Assembly (NCBI GenBank): GCA_028825365.1
Contig: JAPKAF010000006.1
Span: 1 to 46,312, forward strand
DNA from: Flavobacteriaceae bacterium
Lineage (GTDB): Bacteria > Bacteroidota > Bacteroidia > Flavobacteriales > Flavobacteriaceae
DNA: 46,312 bases
Reading direction: 5' to 3'
Shown here: in pieces, positions 28,301-36,318 of the stretch
Position numbering within the stretch: the first letter of the stretch is position 1
Layout of the letters: the number at the start of each line of letters is the position of its first letter
Made by a program: the position numbers and the translations under genes
The notes under the pieces: model-generated
Databases searched by the model: none
What the model saw: the letters and a program-made list of their open reading frames with translations, nothing else
Told to the model about the DNA's origin: nothing

Positions 28301-28589
28301 TTATAATTTAAGAGATAAAATGAATAGTTTGGTTAGAGAATTTGGTGGAAGTGCTGCAAAAGCTGAGATAGGAGAGAAGGATAGATTAACTATAATGGAT
28401 CGCCTTTCTAAAGCAAGAGGTGGTTATTACGGAAATTCTTATGGCCCTACGGAACTACATATGCAAAGTTTTGATATGGCTAAAGAAATGTATAATAGAT
28501 CTAAGCCAAAAATTGATACTTTTTCTAAAGAAGTTAATTCATTAGGAAAGCTACTTGAAAAAGCAGGAGGTCCTGTTTATTTAGATTAG
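25323..28589 (+). CDS. Large exported BNR/VPS10-type beta-propeller protein (putative glycosyl hydrolase-like)
   Basis: An ATG at 25323 gives a normal signal peptide (about 20 residues, ending SSITGQ); the frame is also open from 25197, but that would prepend 42 residues carrying a second hydrophobic run, so the later start is preferred (1088 residues). The first 750 residues are two propellers with at least ten Asp-box-like repeats of the form S-x-D/N-G-G-x-S/T-W (for example SLDGGKSWKDM, SVNGGKTWKNT, TSDGGKNWTKM). A C-terminal part (about 900-1080) is helical and charged. Such proteins are annotated as VPS10/sortilin-like or WD40/BNR glycosyl hydrolases in Bacteroidota, yet no activity is established for them. 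No T9SS tail. It has its own terminator and is probably not in the PUL regulon. Confidence 0.85.
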   Translation: MKNMKLYLVSLLFIFSYSSITGQSKRDKKQKSPIESALSGFEFRSIGPAFMSGRISDIAIDPNNENVWYVAVSSGGAWKTENAGTTWQPLTDDQPFFATGCITIDPNNSASIWLGTGENVAGRHIGIGHGIFHSLDGGKSWKDMGLKKSEHLSKIIIHPENSDIIWVASQGPLWSSGGERGLYKSVNGGKTWKNTLEINEWTGVTDLVIDPTDPNILYAASWQRHRNVAGLIDGGPGTALYKSTNGGDSWKKINKGLPKSNMGKIGLAISPMDPTVLYAAIELDRREGAVYRTSNSGGSWNKMSNTVSGGTGPHYYQELVASPHVFDKIYLMNVRVLVSDDGGRNFSQMKESQKHSDNHSLTFKENDPNYLLMGTDGGIYESFDNSKNWKYVANLPLTQFYKLAVDDAEPFYNIYGGTQDNNTQGGPSRTVTRNGITNSDWYVVLGGDGHQPATEPGNPNIVYAQSQQGYINRVDRTTGEAVNIRPHEGIDEPYERFNWDAPILVSQHDPKRLYFGTQRVWRSENRGDSWSTISADLTKNEERASLPIMGRVQSFDNALDVYAMSTYNTITSLSESKTNEDVLYAGTDDGIIQYTSDGGKNWTKMTVDKLPEVPASAFVNDIKVDLHDENTAYVALDNHKFGDYSPYLYKTTSGGKKWEPIVNGLPEGTLVWRLVQDHVNPNLLFLGTEYGVYISVNQGEKWHKFSNGLPTISVRDLAIQKRENDLVLATFGRSFYVLDDYSPLRDITDSTLEKEAHLFTPRKALQYNQVMGGTGSSGGSSYSARNPSYGSTITYYLSEGHSSMKSERQKMERKLKKEDIPFPGWDALDKEMNEASSEVVLMIKNSEGDLVDVVSGPLRKGLHRVTWGLGTSISTTTTVSQNSTRSGRWGRPSGGMVSAAEPGTYQVSLFKRISGVLTEIADPVSLEVERIRENILTNPMADLHKEYNIKLAELTTAVKVSEHMFNKATARVATYERNLKQLKTNKQELTKAVYNLRDKMNSLVREFGGSAAKAEIGEKDRLTIMDRLSKARGGYYGNSYGPTELHMQSFDMAKEMYNRSKPKIDTFSKEVNSLGKLLEKAGGPVYLD

Positions 28590-28607
28590 TTTTTTTTATA
28601 AACAATT

Positions 28608-28665
28608 AAAAAAACCATAGAACAAAAGAGTAATTATATATTCTTATTTCTATGGTTTTTTTTTG
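28608..28665 (+). terminator. Rho-independent terminator after the VPS10-type gene
   Basis: A perfect 15-bp inverted repeat (AAAAAAACCATAGAA at 28608-28622 and TTCTATGGTTTTTTT at 28648-28662) with a 25-nt loop, followed by further T residues. It begins 18 nt after the stop codon. The A-run on the left arm could let it work on the other strand too. Confidence 0.8.
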
Positions 28666-28694
28666 TTTTTATCTACTTATAATATAATAAAATG

Positions 28695-28702
28695 TAGGTT
28701 TG
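28695..28702 (+). promoter_or_regulatory. Probable Bacteroidetes -7 promoter element (TAGGTTTG) for the AAHS-like transporter
   Basis: An exact TAnnTTTG match 16 nt before the ATG at 28719. A TTG lies at 28663-28665, farther than the usual spacing. If used, the transcript would start around 28709 and have a leader of about 10 nt, which also argues against the TTG at 28707 as the start codon. Confidence 0.45.
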
Positions 28703-28718
28703 CAAATTGTATAAACTT

Positions 28719-30017
28719 ATGTCACAATCAACTAAATATTTTATAGACTCAAGTCCAATGACTAGGCTGCAGTATTCTACAATAGGAATTTGTTTTTTAA
28801 TGAATATTTTTGATGGAATGGATGTGCTTATTATATCCTATTGTGCACCTGCTATTTCCAATTCTTGGAACATAGGACCAGAAGCCCTAGGTGTTGTGTT
28901 TAGTGCTGGTCTAGCTGGAATGGCATTAGGAGCTTTATTTTTAGCACCATATTCTGATAGTTTTGGAAGAAAGAAAATAATTCTTTTAAGTGCTCTTTTA
29001 ATGGGTGTAAGTATGTTTTTAACTGGATACAGCGAAAGTGTCAATCAGTTAATTACTTTACGTTTTCTAAGTGGAATAGGAATAGGAAGTATGCTGGCAA
29101 GCACCGCAGCTTTGACCTCTGAGTATACACCAAATAAATCAAAAGATTTTTGGGTTAGCTTTGTTATTTCTGGATATCCTGTAGGAGCAGTGATTTCAGG
29201 ATATATCTCTGTGTTGGTCATTCCATCTAGTGGTTGGCAAATGATGTTTATAATTGCAGGAATAGCCTCTTTATTAACTATTCCTTTGATTTATTATTTT
29301 TTATCTGAATCTATTGAGTTTTATATAAGAAAACAACCTAAAAAAGCTTTAGAGAATGTCAATAAGATATTTATAAAAATGAATCTAAATGTTTTAAAGG
29401 AATTACCTATAAAAAAAATATTTCCAAAGGGGATTGCAGTAAAACAGTTGTTATCTAAAAAATATAAGGTTTCCACTTTTCAATTGTGGTCTGCATTATT
29501 TTTTGCTTTTGGTTGTTTGTATTTTCTTATAAGTTGGATTCCTAAGTTGGCAACTAATGCAGGCTTGTCCATCGAACTCGCAATTTATGCCGGAACTGTA
29601 TTTAATATTGGTGCATTTTTCGGAATTATACTTCAAGGCTATTATTCTTCAAAAATTGGTCTTAAAAGAACTATTTCCATATTCTTTTTAATTGCAGCTC
29701 TATTAATGGCTGTATTTAAAATTTTTATAGGATCCGATTGGTTATTAATTGTTTTTGGTTTTTTAGGTTTTTTTATACAAGGTGGATTTGTAGGTCTTTA
29801 TGCAGTAGCAGCAAGATTATATCCTACAGAATATAGAACTACTGGAATAGGGTGGGCTATTGGAGCGGGTAGGTTAGGTGGTGTTTTAGGGCCATTAGCA
29901 GGAGGTGTAATGATAGGGATGGGACTTAGCATGTCAATCAATTTTATGATTTTTGCCATTCCAGCTTTACTATCTGCAATTTTCACTTATTTTATCTCCT
30001 CGAAAGAAGTTTCGTGA
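28719..30017 (+). CDS. MFS transporter, AAHS (aromatic/organic acid:proton symporter)-like
   Basis: A 432-residue protein from the ATG at 28719; the frame also contains a TTG four codons upstream. It has about 12 membrane helices. Helix 1 carries FDGMDVLIISYCAPAI with Asp32 and Asp35, the D-x-x-D pattern characteristic of AAHS carriers such as PcaK. The helix 2-3 loop (APYSDSFGRKKI) is the MFS signature, and the later RLYPTEYRTTGIGWA resembles the corresponding helix 10-11 loop of that group. Probable substrate is an organic or aromatic acid taken up with protons, but nothing nearby names it. Flanked by a terminator upstream and convergent rlmF downstream (17 nt apart), so it stands alone. 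Confidence 0.87.
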   Translation: MSQSTKYFIDSSPMTRLQYSTIGICFLMNIFDGMDVLIISYCAPAISNSWNIGPEALGVVFSAGLAGMALGALFLAPYSDSFGRKKIILLSALLMGVSMFLTGYSESVNQLITLRFLSGIGIGSMLASTAALTSEYTPNKSKDFWVSFVISGYPVGAVISGYISVLVIPSSGWQMMFIIAGIASLLTIPLIYYFLSESIEFYIRKQPKKALENVNKIFIKMNLNVLKELPIKKIFPKGIAVKQLLSKKYKVSTFQLWSALFFAFGCLYFLISWIPKLATNAGLSIELAIYAGTVFNIGAFFGIILQGYYSSKIGLKRTISIFFLIAALLMAVFKIFIGSDWLLIVFGFLGFFIQGGFVGLYAVAARLYPTEYRTTGIGWAIGAGRLGGVLGPLAGGVMIGMGLSMSINFMIFAIPALLSAIFTYFISSKEVS

Positions 30018-30034
30018 AAAATAAGAGTTAATAA

Positions 30035-30919
30035 TTACAGTTTGTTTTCAAACCACCACATAACATAACGTCCTTTTTTATTTCCTAATGCCATTGGTAC
30101 AATATGATAGTCAGCTTTTACTTTATTAAGTTGCTTTTCAATTGTAGGTAAACTAGTTTTTTTAGCAACAAGAGTAGAAAATATTTTTATTTGATCTTTA
30201 AATCCTGCACTCTCTTTAATTAATCTTTTGATAAAGAGTATTTCACCTCCGTTACACCAAAGTTCATTAGCTTGTCCTTCAAAATTTAGCGAGAATTTTT
30301 TCTTTTTGGTTTTATCCCCTAAATTATCAAGTTTTCTAAGTGTACCTTTCACTGCTTCTTCTTTAGAATTATGAAAGGGTGGGTTACAAACTAAAAAATC
30401 AAATTTCTCGTCAGCTTTAATAATATTCTTAAAAAGAAAACTTTTATTGTCTTGGTGTAATATCTTGACCTTGTCTTGTAATTCTTTAGTCTTTTGTATG
30501 TTAGTGTTAGCTATATCTATTGCGTTTAAATCACTTTCTATACCAACCATTTTCCAGTTAAAGTGTTGTGCGCCTAAAATGCAATATATACCATTAGCGC
30601 CAGCGCCTATGTCTAACCCTCTTAGTTGTGTATCTTCAGTAGAGTTAAGTTTTTCTGAAAGAAAGTCTTGCATATGCAGTAGATAATCTAACCTTCCAGG
30701 AACTGGAGGAATTAGATAACCCATTGGTAAATCGTAATCCTCTAGTTTAAAATCTGCAAGTAACATAGCCTTGTTCAATGAATACACCGCTGTTGAAGAA
30801 AGAAAATCAATCGTTTCTTCTCCAGATGGATTTAAAACAATATGTTTTTGTAATAAAGGGTAATGTTTTACTAATCTCTCAAGGTCGTAACGACTAGAAT
30901 ATGGATTTTGTTGATGCAT
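30035..30919 (-). CDS. rlmF: 23S rRNA (adenine-1618-N6)-methyltransferase RlmF
   Basis: A 294-residue cytosolic methyltransferase, close to the usual family length of about 300. It has the N-terminal NPYSSRYDLERLVK segment seen in RlmF, the SAM-binding motif LDIGAGANGIY (102-112), an acidic strand end (GIESD, 126-130) and the catalytic NPPFHNS (159-165) followed by KGTLRKLDNLG, a hallmark of this family. It methylates N6 of A1618 in 23S rRNA. The ATG at 30919 gives the normal N-terminus. Convergent with the transporter to its left and divergent from the M28 peptidase to its right; a housekeeping gene unrelated to the PUL. Confidence 0.95.
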   Translation of the reverse strand: MHQQNPYSSRYDLERLVKHYPLLQKHIVLNPSGEETIDFLSSTAVYSLNKAMLLADFKLEDYDLPMGYLIPPVPGRLDYLLHMQDFLSEKLNSTEDTQLRGLDIGAGANGIYCILGAQHFNWKMVGIESDLNAIDIANTNIQKTKELQDKVKILHQDNKSFLFKNIIKADEKFDFLVCNPPFHNSKEEAVKGTLRKLDNLGDKTKKKKFSLNFEGQANELWCNGGEILFIKRLIKESAGFKDQIKIFSTLVAKKTSLPTIEKQLNKVKADYHIVPMALGNKKGRYVMWWFENKL

Positions 30920-31098
30920 AAGCGCGAAGGTATGTTGTTTTAGTTAGAAGTAATACAAATACTTATTGATATTTACAAGTCAGTAATATTTTAACTTAGA
31001 ACACCAAGCATTATAATTATCGATAAATAAAGCATCTAATAATTAGCTTAAAAAATGAACTATAATTAACTATCTTCATTTTTTAAACCCAAATCATA

Positions 31099-32064
31099 TT
31101 GAAAAAAATAAGCTTACTATTTTTAGTTTTAGTTATCAGTTTTTCTTGTCAAAAAACAATTAAAAACACAGCAAGTATAGATCCTGCTATAGATTCGTTA
31201 TTAGTTAAAAAGCATTTATATACTTTGGCGTCTGATCAGATGCAGGGAAGAAAGGCTGGAACACCAGGAATTGAAAAGGCAGCTAGTTACATAGAAACTG
31301 AATTCAAAAAAATTGGGTTAACTTTTTATGATACTTTAAATAGCTATCGACAAACTTTTACTATTAAATCTAAGGAAGGAAATAAGGATATAACAACTAG
31401 TAATATTATAGGATTACTGCAAGGAAAGAGTAAAAAAGAAGAGTATGTAATTATATCTGCACATTATGATCATTTAGGTGTTAATGGAGCTTCAGGTGAT
31501 TCAATATTTAATGGAGCAAATGATAATGCTTCTGGTGTAACAGGCGTATTAACTTTAGCTAAATATTTTAAAGAAAAAAATTTAAACGAGAGGACTATTA
31601 TTTTTGTTGCTTTTACTGCAGAAGAAATGGGTTTAGTCGGCTCTAAATATTTTGGAAAAGGGATTGACGCTTCTAAGTATATTGCAGGAATAAATCTAGA
31701 GATGATAGGTAAATCACCAAGCTTTGGACCTAACAGTGCATGGTTGACTGGTTTTGATCGATCTGACTTTGGTCAAATTATACAAAATAATTTAATAGGA
31801 ACAGGGTATCAACTATTTCCTGATCCTTATCTTAAATATAATTTATTTTTCAGATCTGATAATGCTTCTCTAGCTAGGTTAGGGGTGCCTTCTCACTCCT
31901 TTTCTACTACTGCAATAGATATAGACAAGGATTATCATCAACCTTCAGATGAGGTTGAAACTCTAAATATCACTGTAATTACTCAAACTATAAATGCTGT
32001 CGCTAAAGGCACTGAAAGTGTTATTAGTGGTAAGGACACTCCTTCTAGGATCGTTTTAAAATAA
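31099..32064 (+). CDS. M28-family zinc aminopeptidase lipoprotein, TTG start
   Basis: A 321-residue exported peptidase. The only start that yields the signal sequence MKKISLLFLVLVISFSC is the TTG at 31099; there is no ATG in frame before residue 48. Cys17 is a lipoprotein site. Metal-site motifs of family M28 are AHYDHLG (His122, Asp124), GANDNASG (Asp142), TAEEMGLVGS (Glu175, Glu176), NLEMIG (Glu201 where Asp is more usual) and DYHQPSDE near the C-terminus (His). It trims N-terminal residues from peptides in the periplasm or on the cell surface. The alpha/beta hydrolase gene follows after 29 nt and may be co-transcribed. Confidence 0.92.
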   Translation: MKKISLLFLVLVISFSCQKTIKNTASIDPAIDSLLVKKHLYTLASDQMQGRKAGTPGIEKAASYIETEFKKIGLTFYDTLNSYRQTFTIKSKEGNKDITTSNIIGLLQGKSKKEEYVIISAHYDHLGVNGASGDSIFNGANDNASGVTGVLTLAKYFKEKNLNERTIIFVAFTAEEMGLVGSKYFGKGIDASKYIAGINLEMIGKSPSFGPNSAWLTGFDRSDFGQIIQNNLIGTGYQLFPDPYLKYNLFFRSDNASLARLGVPSHSFSTTAIDIDKDYHQPSDEVETLNITVITQTINAVAKGTESVISGKDTPSRIVLK

Positions 32065-32093
32065 GATAAAAAACTAATGATTAATTAAATTCT

Positions 32094-33041
32094 ATGAATT
32101 ACTTAATTAAATCTTTAAAAATCCTTTTTTCTTTTATTATAATATTAACAATAGGTGCATTTATCCTTTTTTTTCATCGTGATATTTCGTTGGATAAATT
32201 AAAATTAAAATATGCTAATATACAGTCATCATTTATTTCTGTTAAAAATATAGATATTCATTATCGAGATGAAGGAAATCAAACAGATTCTATTCCCATA
32301 ATACTTATCCATGGTACAGGAGCTAGTTTACATACTTTTGATGATTGGACCAACAAATTAAAGTATTCTAAGCGAGTTATAAGATTAGATCTTCCTGCTT
32401 ATGGTTTAACAGGCCCTTTTGTTGATAGAGATTATTCTATTTTGAATTATACATCTTTTTTAAAAGAATTTTTAGAGACTTTGGATATTAAACAATGCAT
32501 TATAGCTGGTAATTCTTTGGGTGGAGAAATAGCATGGAATTTTGCTTTAGAGAAACCAGATATTGTAAAAAAATTAATTTTAATTAATTCAGGTGGCTTC
32601 CCTTCATCTTCAAAGAGTGTGCCTATAGCTTTTAGATTAGCACAAACCCCAGTTATTAATAAAGTCGTTCGTTTTATAACTCCTTTTTTTATTGTAAGAT
32701 CCAGTGTTGAAAATGTATTCTTTGATAAGTCAAAGGTTACAGATTCCTTAGTAGAAAGATATTTTGATCTCTGTCTAAGAGAGGGGAATCGTCAAGCATT
32801 TATTGATAGGCTTGGTATAGGTAAAAGAAATAATTACATTAATATTAGTAACATTAAACAACCAACTCTTATACTTTGGGGAGCAGATGATTTATTAATT
32901 CCAGTTGAGAATGCTTATAAATTTCAAAATAGCTTACCAAATAACAAATTAGTAATATTAGAAAATAGTGGTCATGTTCCTATGGAAGAAAACCCATTTG
33001 AAAGCATAAAGCATGTGATAGAATTTTTAAATACCCCATAA
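32094..33041 (+). CDS. Membrane-anchored alpha/beta hydrolase
   Basis: A 315-residue protein with an N-terminal hydrophobic helix (about 8-28), probably an uncleaved anchor. The alpha/beta hydrolase fold is shown by the oxyanion segment ILIHGTGAS (70-78), nucleophile elbow GNSLGG with Ser141, acid Asp265 in LWGADDLLIP and base His294 in ENSGHVPMEENP, giving a full Ser-Asp-His triad. Members act on esters, amides, epoxides or C-C bonds; the substrate cannot be named. It follows the M28 peptidase on the same strand and converges on the small CPXCG gene. Confidence 0.92.
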   Translation: MNYLIKSLKILFSFIIILTIGAFILFFHRDISLDKLKLKYANIQSSFISVKNIDIHYRDEGNQTDSIPIILIHGTGASLHTFDDWTNKLKYSKRVIRLDLPAYGLTGPFVDRDYSILNYTSFLKEFLETLDIKQCIIAGNSLGGEIAWNFALEKPDIVKKLILINSGGFPSSSKSVPIAFRLAQTPVINKVVRFITPFFIVRSSVENVFFDKSKVTDSLVERYFDLCLREGNRQAFIDRLGIGKRNNYINISNIKQPTLILWGADDLLIPVENAYKFQNSLPNNKLVILENSGHVPMEENPFESIKHVIEFLNTP

Positions 33042-33059
33042 CACATAAACTATTGTTTT

Positions 33060-33242
33060 CTATTGACCAATAGGATCAACTGAAAATGAAATCAGTGTAT
33101 TGTACTCTGTTGTTAAGTTAAATTCTAGAGGGTTGCAGCATATCTCACAGTCTTCAATAAAGTTTTGACTGTTTATCGAGGCGTCTATCATTTTTAATTG
33201 GTTTTCCCAGCAATGTGGGCAGTCAAAATAATGTTCAAGCAT
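33060..33242 (-). CDS. Small CPXCG-type cysteine-rich protein
   Basis: A 60-residue cytosolic protein. Four cysteines form two pairs: CPHC near the N-terminus (residues 8-11) and CEIC in DCEICCNPLEF (about 37-40), which would bind one zinc ion as a ribbon. The pattern matches the CPXCG-motif cysteine-rich family, small proteins of unknown function widespread in Proteobacteria and Bacteroidota. It lies between the alpha/beta hydrolase (convergent, 18 nt) and the terminator of the T9SS gene, so it must have its own promoter just before 33242. Confidence 0.85.
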   Translation of the reverse strand: MLEHYFDCPHCWENQLKMIDASINSQNFIEDCEICCNPLEFNLTTEYNTLISFSVDPIGQ

Positions 33243-33280
33243 ATTGTTAAATTTTTAGCTTTTCTCCTTTATTGAATTAA

Positions 33281-33318
33281 AAAAAAAGCACCCTAATTAT
33301 AAAATTAGAGTGCTTTTT
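33281..33318 (-). terminator. Rho-independent terminator of the T9SS-secreted protein gene
   Basis: A hairpin read on the minus strand: AAAAGCACTCTAATT pairs with AATTAGGGTGCTTTT (one C-A mismatch) around a 5-nt loop and is followed by a run of T residues. It lies 16 nt after the stop codon of the gene at 33334-36171 and isolates it from the small CPXCG gene. Confidence 0.82.
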
Positions 33319-33333
33319 AGATTTAGTTTAATA

Positions 33334-36171
33334 TTATCTAATAACTAACTTAGATACTTTACTCTGTCCTTGAATAGTTACTTTCACTAGATAAATACCT
33401 GCATTAATAGAGCTAATATTTAAAGTGTCCGATTCTAATACTGTATTTATCAATCTTTTTCCTGTGATATCAAATACTTCAACATTTTTAAATCCACTAA
33501 TTGGGGATTGTATTGTTACATAATCTCCATTAACAGGATTTGGATATATCTTTAGATTAGATAGATCAAAATTATTAACGGATAAACCTGCACAGCTAAC
33601 ATCAAAAGTAATTGGACCTCCTTGTACAGATCCGTCAGCAGAAAGATATACATTTATTGTACCATCTGCAGATGTTACAGCCGCATCTTGAGCGCCGGAT
33701 AGAGGACCGTATAATAATTCTCCTGCTCCATTAGTTACAAACACCCAATCATAATTTGTTTCTGTTGAACCACTAATTGTTACAGTAATCTCATCTGTGT
33801 AACCATCAGAGTCTTGGTCACCAGATGTTGTTGTAAATAATAATTCAGACGAGTAATCATTAGAAATATCAAAGTTAGTCTCAAATACTGAACCTCCACC
33901 GGATCCATTAGGATAATCATATTGTGAAATACTTTCTCCACACTCAGGAGATTGAAGAGAGGTAGTAAACGTTATACTAGTCCAATCACTAGTAGACCCG
34001 TCTTCACATACTGCTCTTACCCAAACATCATAACCAGTTATTGGATAGCAATTAGCTATAGATACAGAAGGATCTGATATTGAAGTTCCTGCTTCAGTAG
34101 GTAGTGACGAATCTTCGACTGTTGAAGAAACATATTCCCAAGACACTGCTTCATTGGCATCCCATGTTATATCTGCACTAACAGCGGTAACATTAGATAC
34201 AGCTAAATTAGTGGGAGTTCCACATAATAGTTCTGTAATACTCAAGTCATATGCAACATTTTGAGGAGCTGCCCATGTTGATACTACAAAATAGTAAGTA
34301 GATCCTTCTACTACACTTAATTCAAAAGAAGCAAGTTCAGAACTACCTCCAAGTTCAAGTTCTGTAATCCAACAATTAACTCCTATATCTTCTTTATTAG
34401 CATAAACATACATACCCGCATAATTAGGAGATGTTTGGCCCTCACCAACAGATGGGTTTAAAGAAACGTTTAAGCTCATAGTTGATGTAGCAGTATATAA
34501 ATACACAACATCATCACCATTGAGGTAATATCCATTACCAGATTCACATCCAGTTGCTGTATTAGAATAATCATCTCCATAGTTAATTGTATCATCAGAT
34601 GTATTATAAGGAATACTTTCTATAATTATAGGATCATCTGCCATTGAACCAGTAGGTGGGCATATGTAAGTAAATTCAAATGATGTATTACAATTAGAGT
34701 CATCGGCAACAACATTAATATTTGTTGTTACACCACTATCATAAGGACCGAATGATAAAGTAGCAGCCTCAGTAGTAGTTTGCGTATTTACCCCATCATC
34801 AATTGTTAATTGAGTGGAAGAACCTAAATCTGTAACATCCACATTAACATAATAAATTCCTTCACCACCACTACAATTTGGATCAACTGAAGCTGTAACC
34901 GTTGGTTGTGTACATGTATTTTCAACTATAGTGAAATCATAGGCAACATTTTGTGGGGATGGCCATGATGATATAACGAAATAATAAGTTGTTCCTGATG
35001 TAACCTCTAAATCAAATACCATCGCATCTGTTGAAGTACTTGATACCATTGTTAACCAACAATTAACTCCTATGTCAGAAATATCAGTATAAACATAAAT
35101 TCCAGAATATGTAGCTGCTGGAGTTAGTGAAACATTAATAGATGCATCTGCAGATGCAGTATAGCTGTAAACAACATCATCACCACCTAAATAGGAACCT
35201 GATCCCGATTCACAGTCAGTTGCAGTATTTGTATAATCATCTCCATAATTAACTGTATCATCAGATGTTTCATATGGTAAACTTTCTATAATAATTGGAT
35301 TATCTCCTGTACTTCCAGTTGGAGGCGGGGTAAATGTTAATGTCATCCATCCGCTGTATATATCATCACAAACTGCTCTAACATAGATTTCATAAGCTGA
35401 ACCTTCAGTTAAATCACTAAATACAACTGAATTTTCTGAAGTTATAGTTCCAGCTTCGGTAGGTTCACCTGTTTCAGCTTCTTGCAAAACATACTCAAAA
35501 GATGAAACATCTGTAGCAGTCCAAGAAACTGTAGCCGAGTTGTTAGTTAAACCATCCAGTGATAGTGTTGGATTAGCACAACTTTGTGTAATCCCATTTA
35601 ATATAACATTAGCAATAGAATTTCTTATTTGCCCAGTTGGCGGAGCTGATGGATCTGGATTTGTTCCATCATTATAATAGGTTAATGCTCTAATATCAGT
35701 AGTGGTAGAACAATAAAAATCATGACTAGACGCATCATATCCTTCTTGATTTTGATCAACGGCTACTACTAAATTATCAGATCCATTGTAACTAAAAGGA
35801 TTTTCAAAATCAATTGCAACAACTCCATCAGATATTGAAACAGTTCCAGCGAACATTTGAGTTAAGTTTTCATAAGGCTCCCAAGAATCTCCATCTGTAA
35901 AGCTAGAATTAGTAGTATGAGCCATATAAACAGTCCAATCAGAGCAGCTTTCTAGTGTAGTTTCAGCAGTGGCTGTATAAGATATGCCTGAAATATCTCC
36001 TGAGCTATTTATTTCAGCTGCAGTATAAATAACCTGACTATAAGTATAGCCATAATACGGTTCTATTGGAAGTTCTTCATTTACAACAGTACCTTGTCCT
36101 ACTTGAACTTGAGAAAATACTGAAATAAAAGAAAAAAATAATAAAAAAATAATTGCGTAGTTTTTTGTCAT
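33334..36171 (-). CDS. Modular secreted protein with fibronectin III domains, an internal duplication and a T9SS type A sorting domain
   Basis: A 945-residue protein with a signal peptide (about 1-20). Order: N-terminal beta-rich domain (about 25-195); fibronectin III-like domain (about 197-281); first copy of a roughly 130-residue beta-rich repeat (about 290-420); spacer domain; second copy (about 511-640); second fibronectin III-like domain (about 645-735); CUB-like domain (about 742-870, DYPNGSGGGS and later YDWVFVTNG); T9SS type A C-terminal domain (about 873-945) with LKIYPNPV, VEVFDITGK and GIYLVKV. The repeats share PIIIES-PY-TSDDT and the VYVY/IGVNCW blocks. It should be exported by the type IX system and attached to the cell surface. 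No catalytic domain was seen; a binding or adhesion role is possible. It has its own terminator. Confidence 0.92.
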   Translation of the reverse strand: MTKNYAIIFLLFFSFISVFSQVQVGQGTVVNEELPIEPYYGYTYSQVIYTAAEINSSGDISGISYTATAETTLESCSDWTVYMAHTTNSSFTDGDSWEPYENLTQMFAGTVSISDGVVAIDFENPFSYNGSDNLVVAVDQNQEGYDASSHDFYCSTTTDIRALTYYNDGTNPDPSAPPTGQIRNSIANVILNGITQSCANPTLSLDGLTNNSATVSWTATDVSSFEYVLQEAETGEPTEAGTITSENSVVFSDLTEGSAYEIYVRAVCDDIYSGWMTLTFTPPPTGSTGDNPIIIESLPYETSDDTVNYGDDYTNTATDCESGSGSYLGGDDVVYSYTASADASINVSLTPAATYSGIYVYTDISDIGVNCWLTMVSSTSTDAMVFDLEVTSGTTYYFVISSWPSPQNVAYDFTIVENTCTQPTVTASVDPNCSGGEGIYYVNVDVTDLGSSTQLTIDDGVNTQTTTEAATLSFGPYDSGVTTNINVVADDSNCNTSFEFTYICPPTGSMADDPIIIESIPYNTSDDTINYGDDYSNTATGCESGNGYYLNGDDVVYLYTATSTMSLNVSLNPSVGEGQTSPNYAGMYVYANKEDIGVNCWITELELGGSSELASFELSVVEGSTYYFVVSTWAAPQNVAYDLSITELLCGTPTNLAVSNVTAVSADITWDANEAVSWEYVSSTVEDSSLPTEAGTSISDPSVSIANCYPITGYDVWVRAVCEDGSTSDWTSITFTTSLQSPECGESISQYDYPNGSGGGSVFETNFDISNDYSSELLFTTTSGDQDSDGYTDEITVTISGSTETNYDWVFVTNGAGELLYGPLSGAQDAAVTSADGTINVYLSADGSVQGGPITFDVSCAGLSVNNFDLSNLKIYPNPVNGDYVTIQSPISGFKNVEVFDITGKRLINTVLESDTLNISSINAGIYLVKVTIQGQSKVSKLVIR

Positions 36172-36270
36172 GGTAGTATAATTAAAGTTTAAAAAATAAA
36201 TATAATAAAAAGTTATTTGAATCTATAAATGTTATTGTTTTAAAAACAATACTTGTTCAAAAAATGATTG

Positions 36271-36278
36271 TACTTTTG
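36271..36278 (+). promoter_or_regulatory. Possible Bacteroidetes promoter -7 element (TACTTTTG)
   Basis: An exact TAnnTTTG match 41 nt before the TTG start of the CDP-alcohol phosphatidyltransferase gene. A TTG at 36253-36255 could be the -33 element although the 15-nt spacing is short. Expected start of transcription is near 36285. Confidence 0.35.
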
Positions 36279-36318
36279 TTTTTTTTAAATTAATAATCTT
36301 TAATAAATATAAATTCTA

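Noticed and set aside
28707-28718. TTG at 28707 as the start of the AAHS-like transporter
   Set aside because: It falls at or before the expected transcription start of the promoter at 28695; ATG at 28719 fits better.
36234-36250. Palindrome ATTGTTTTAAAAACAAT before the CDP-alcohol transferase gene
   Set aside because: A/T-rich and without a second copy; not enough to call an operator.
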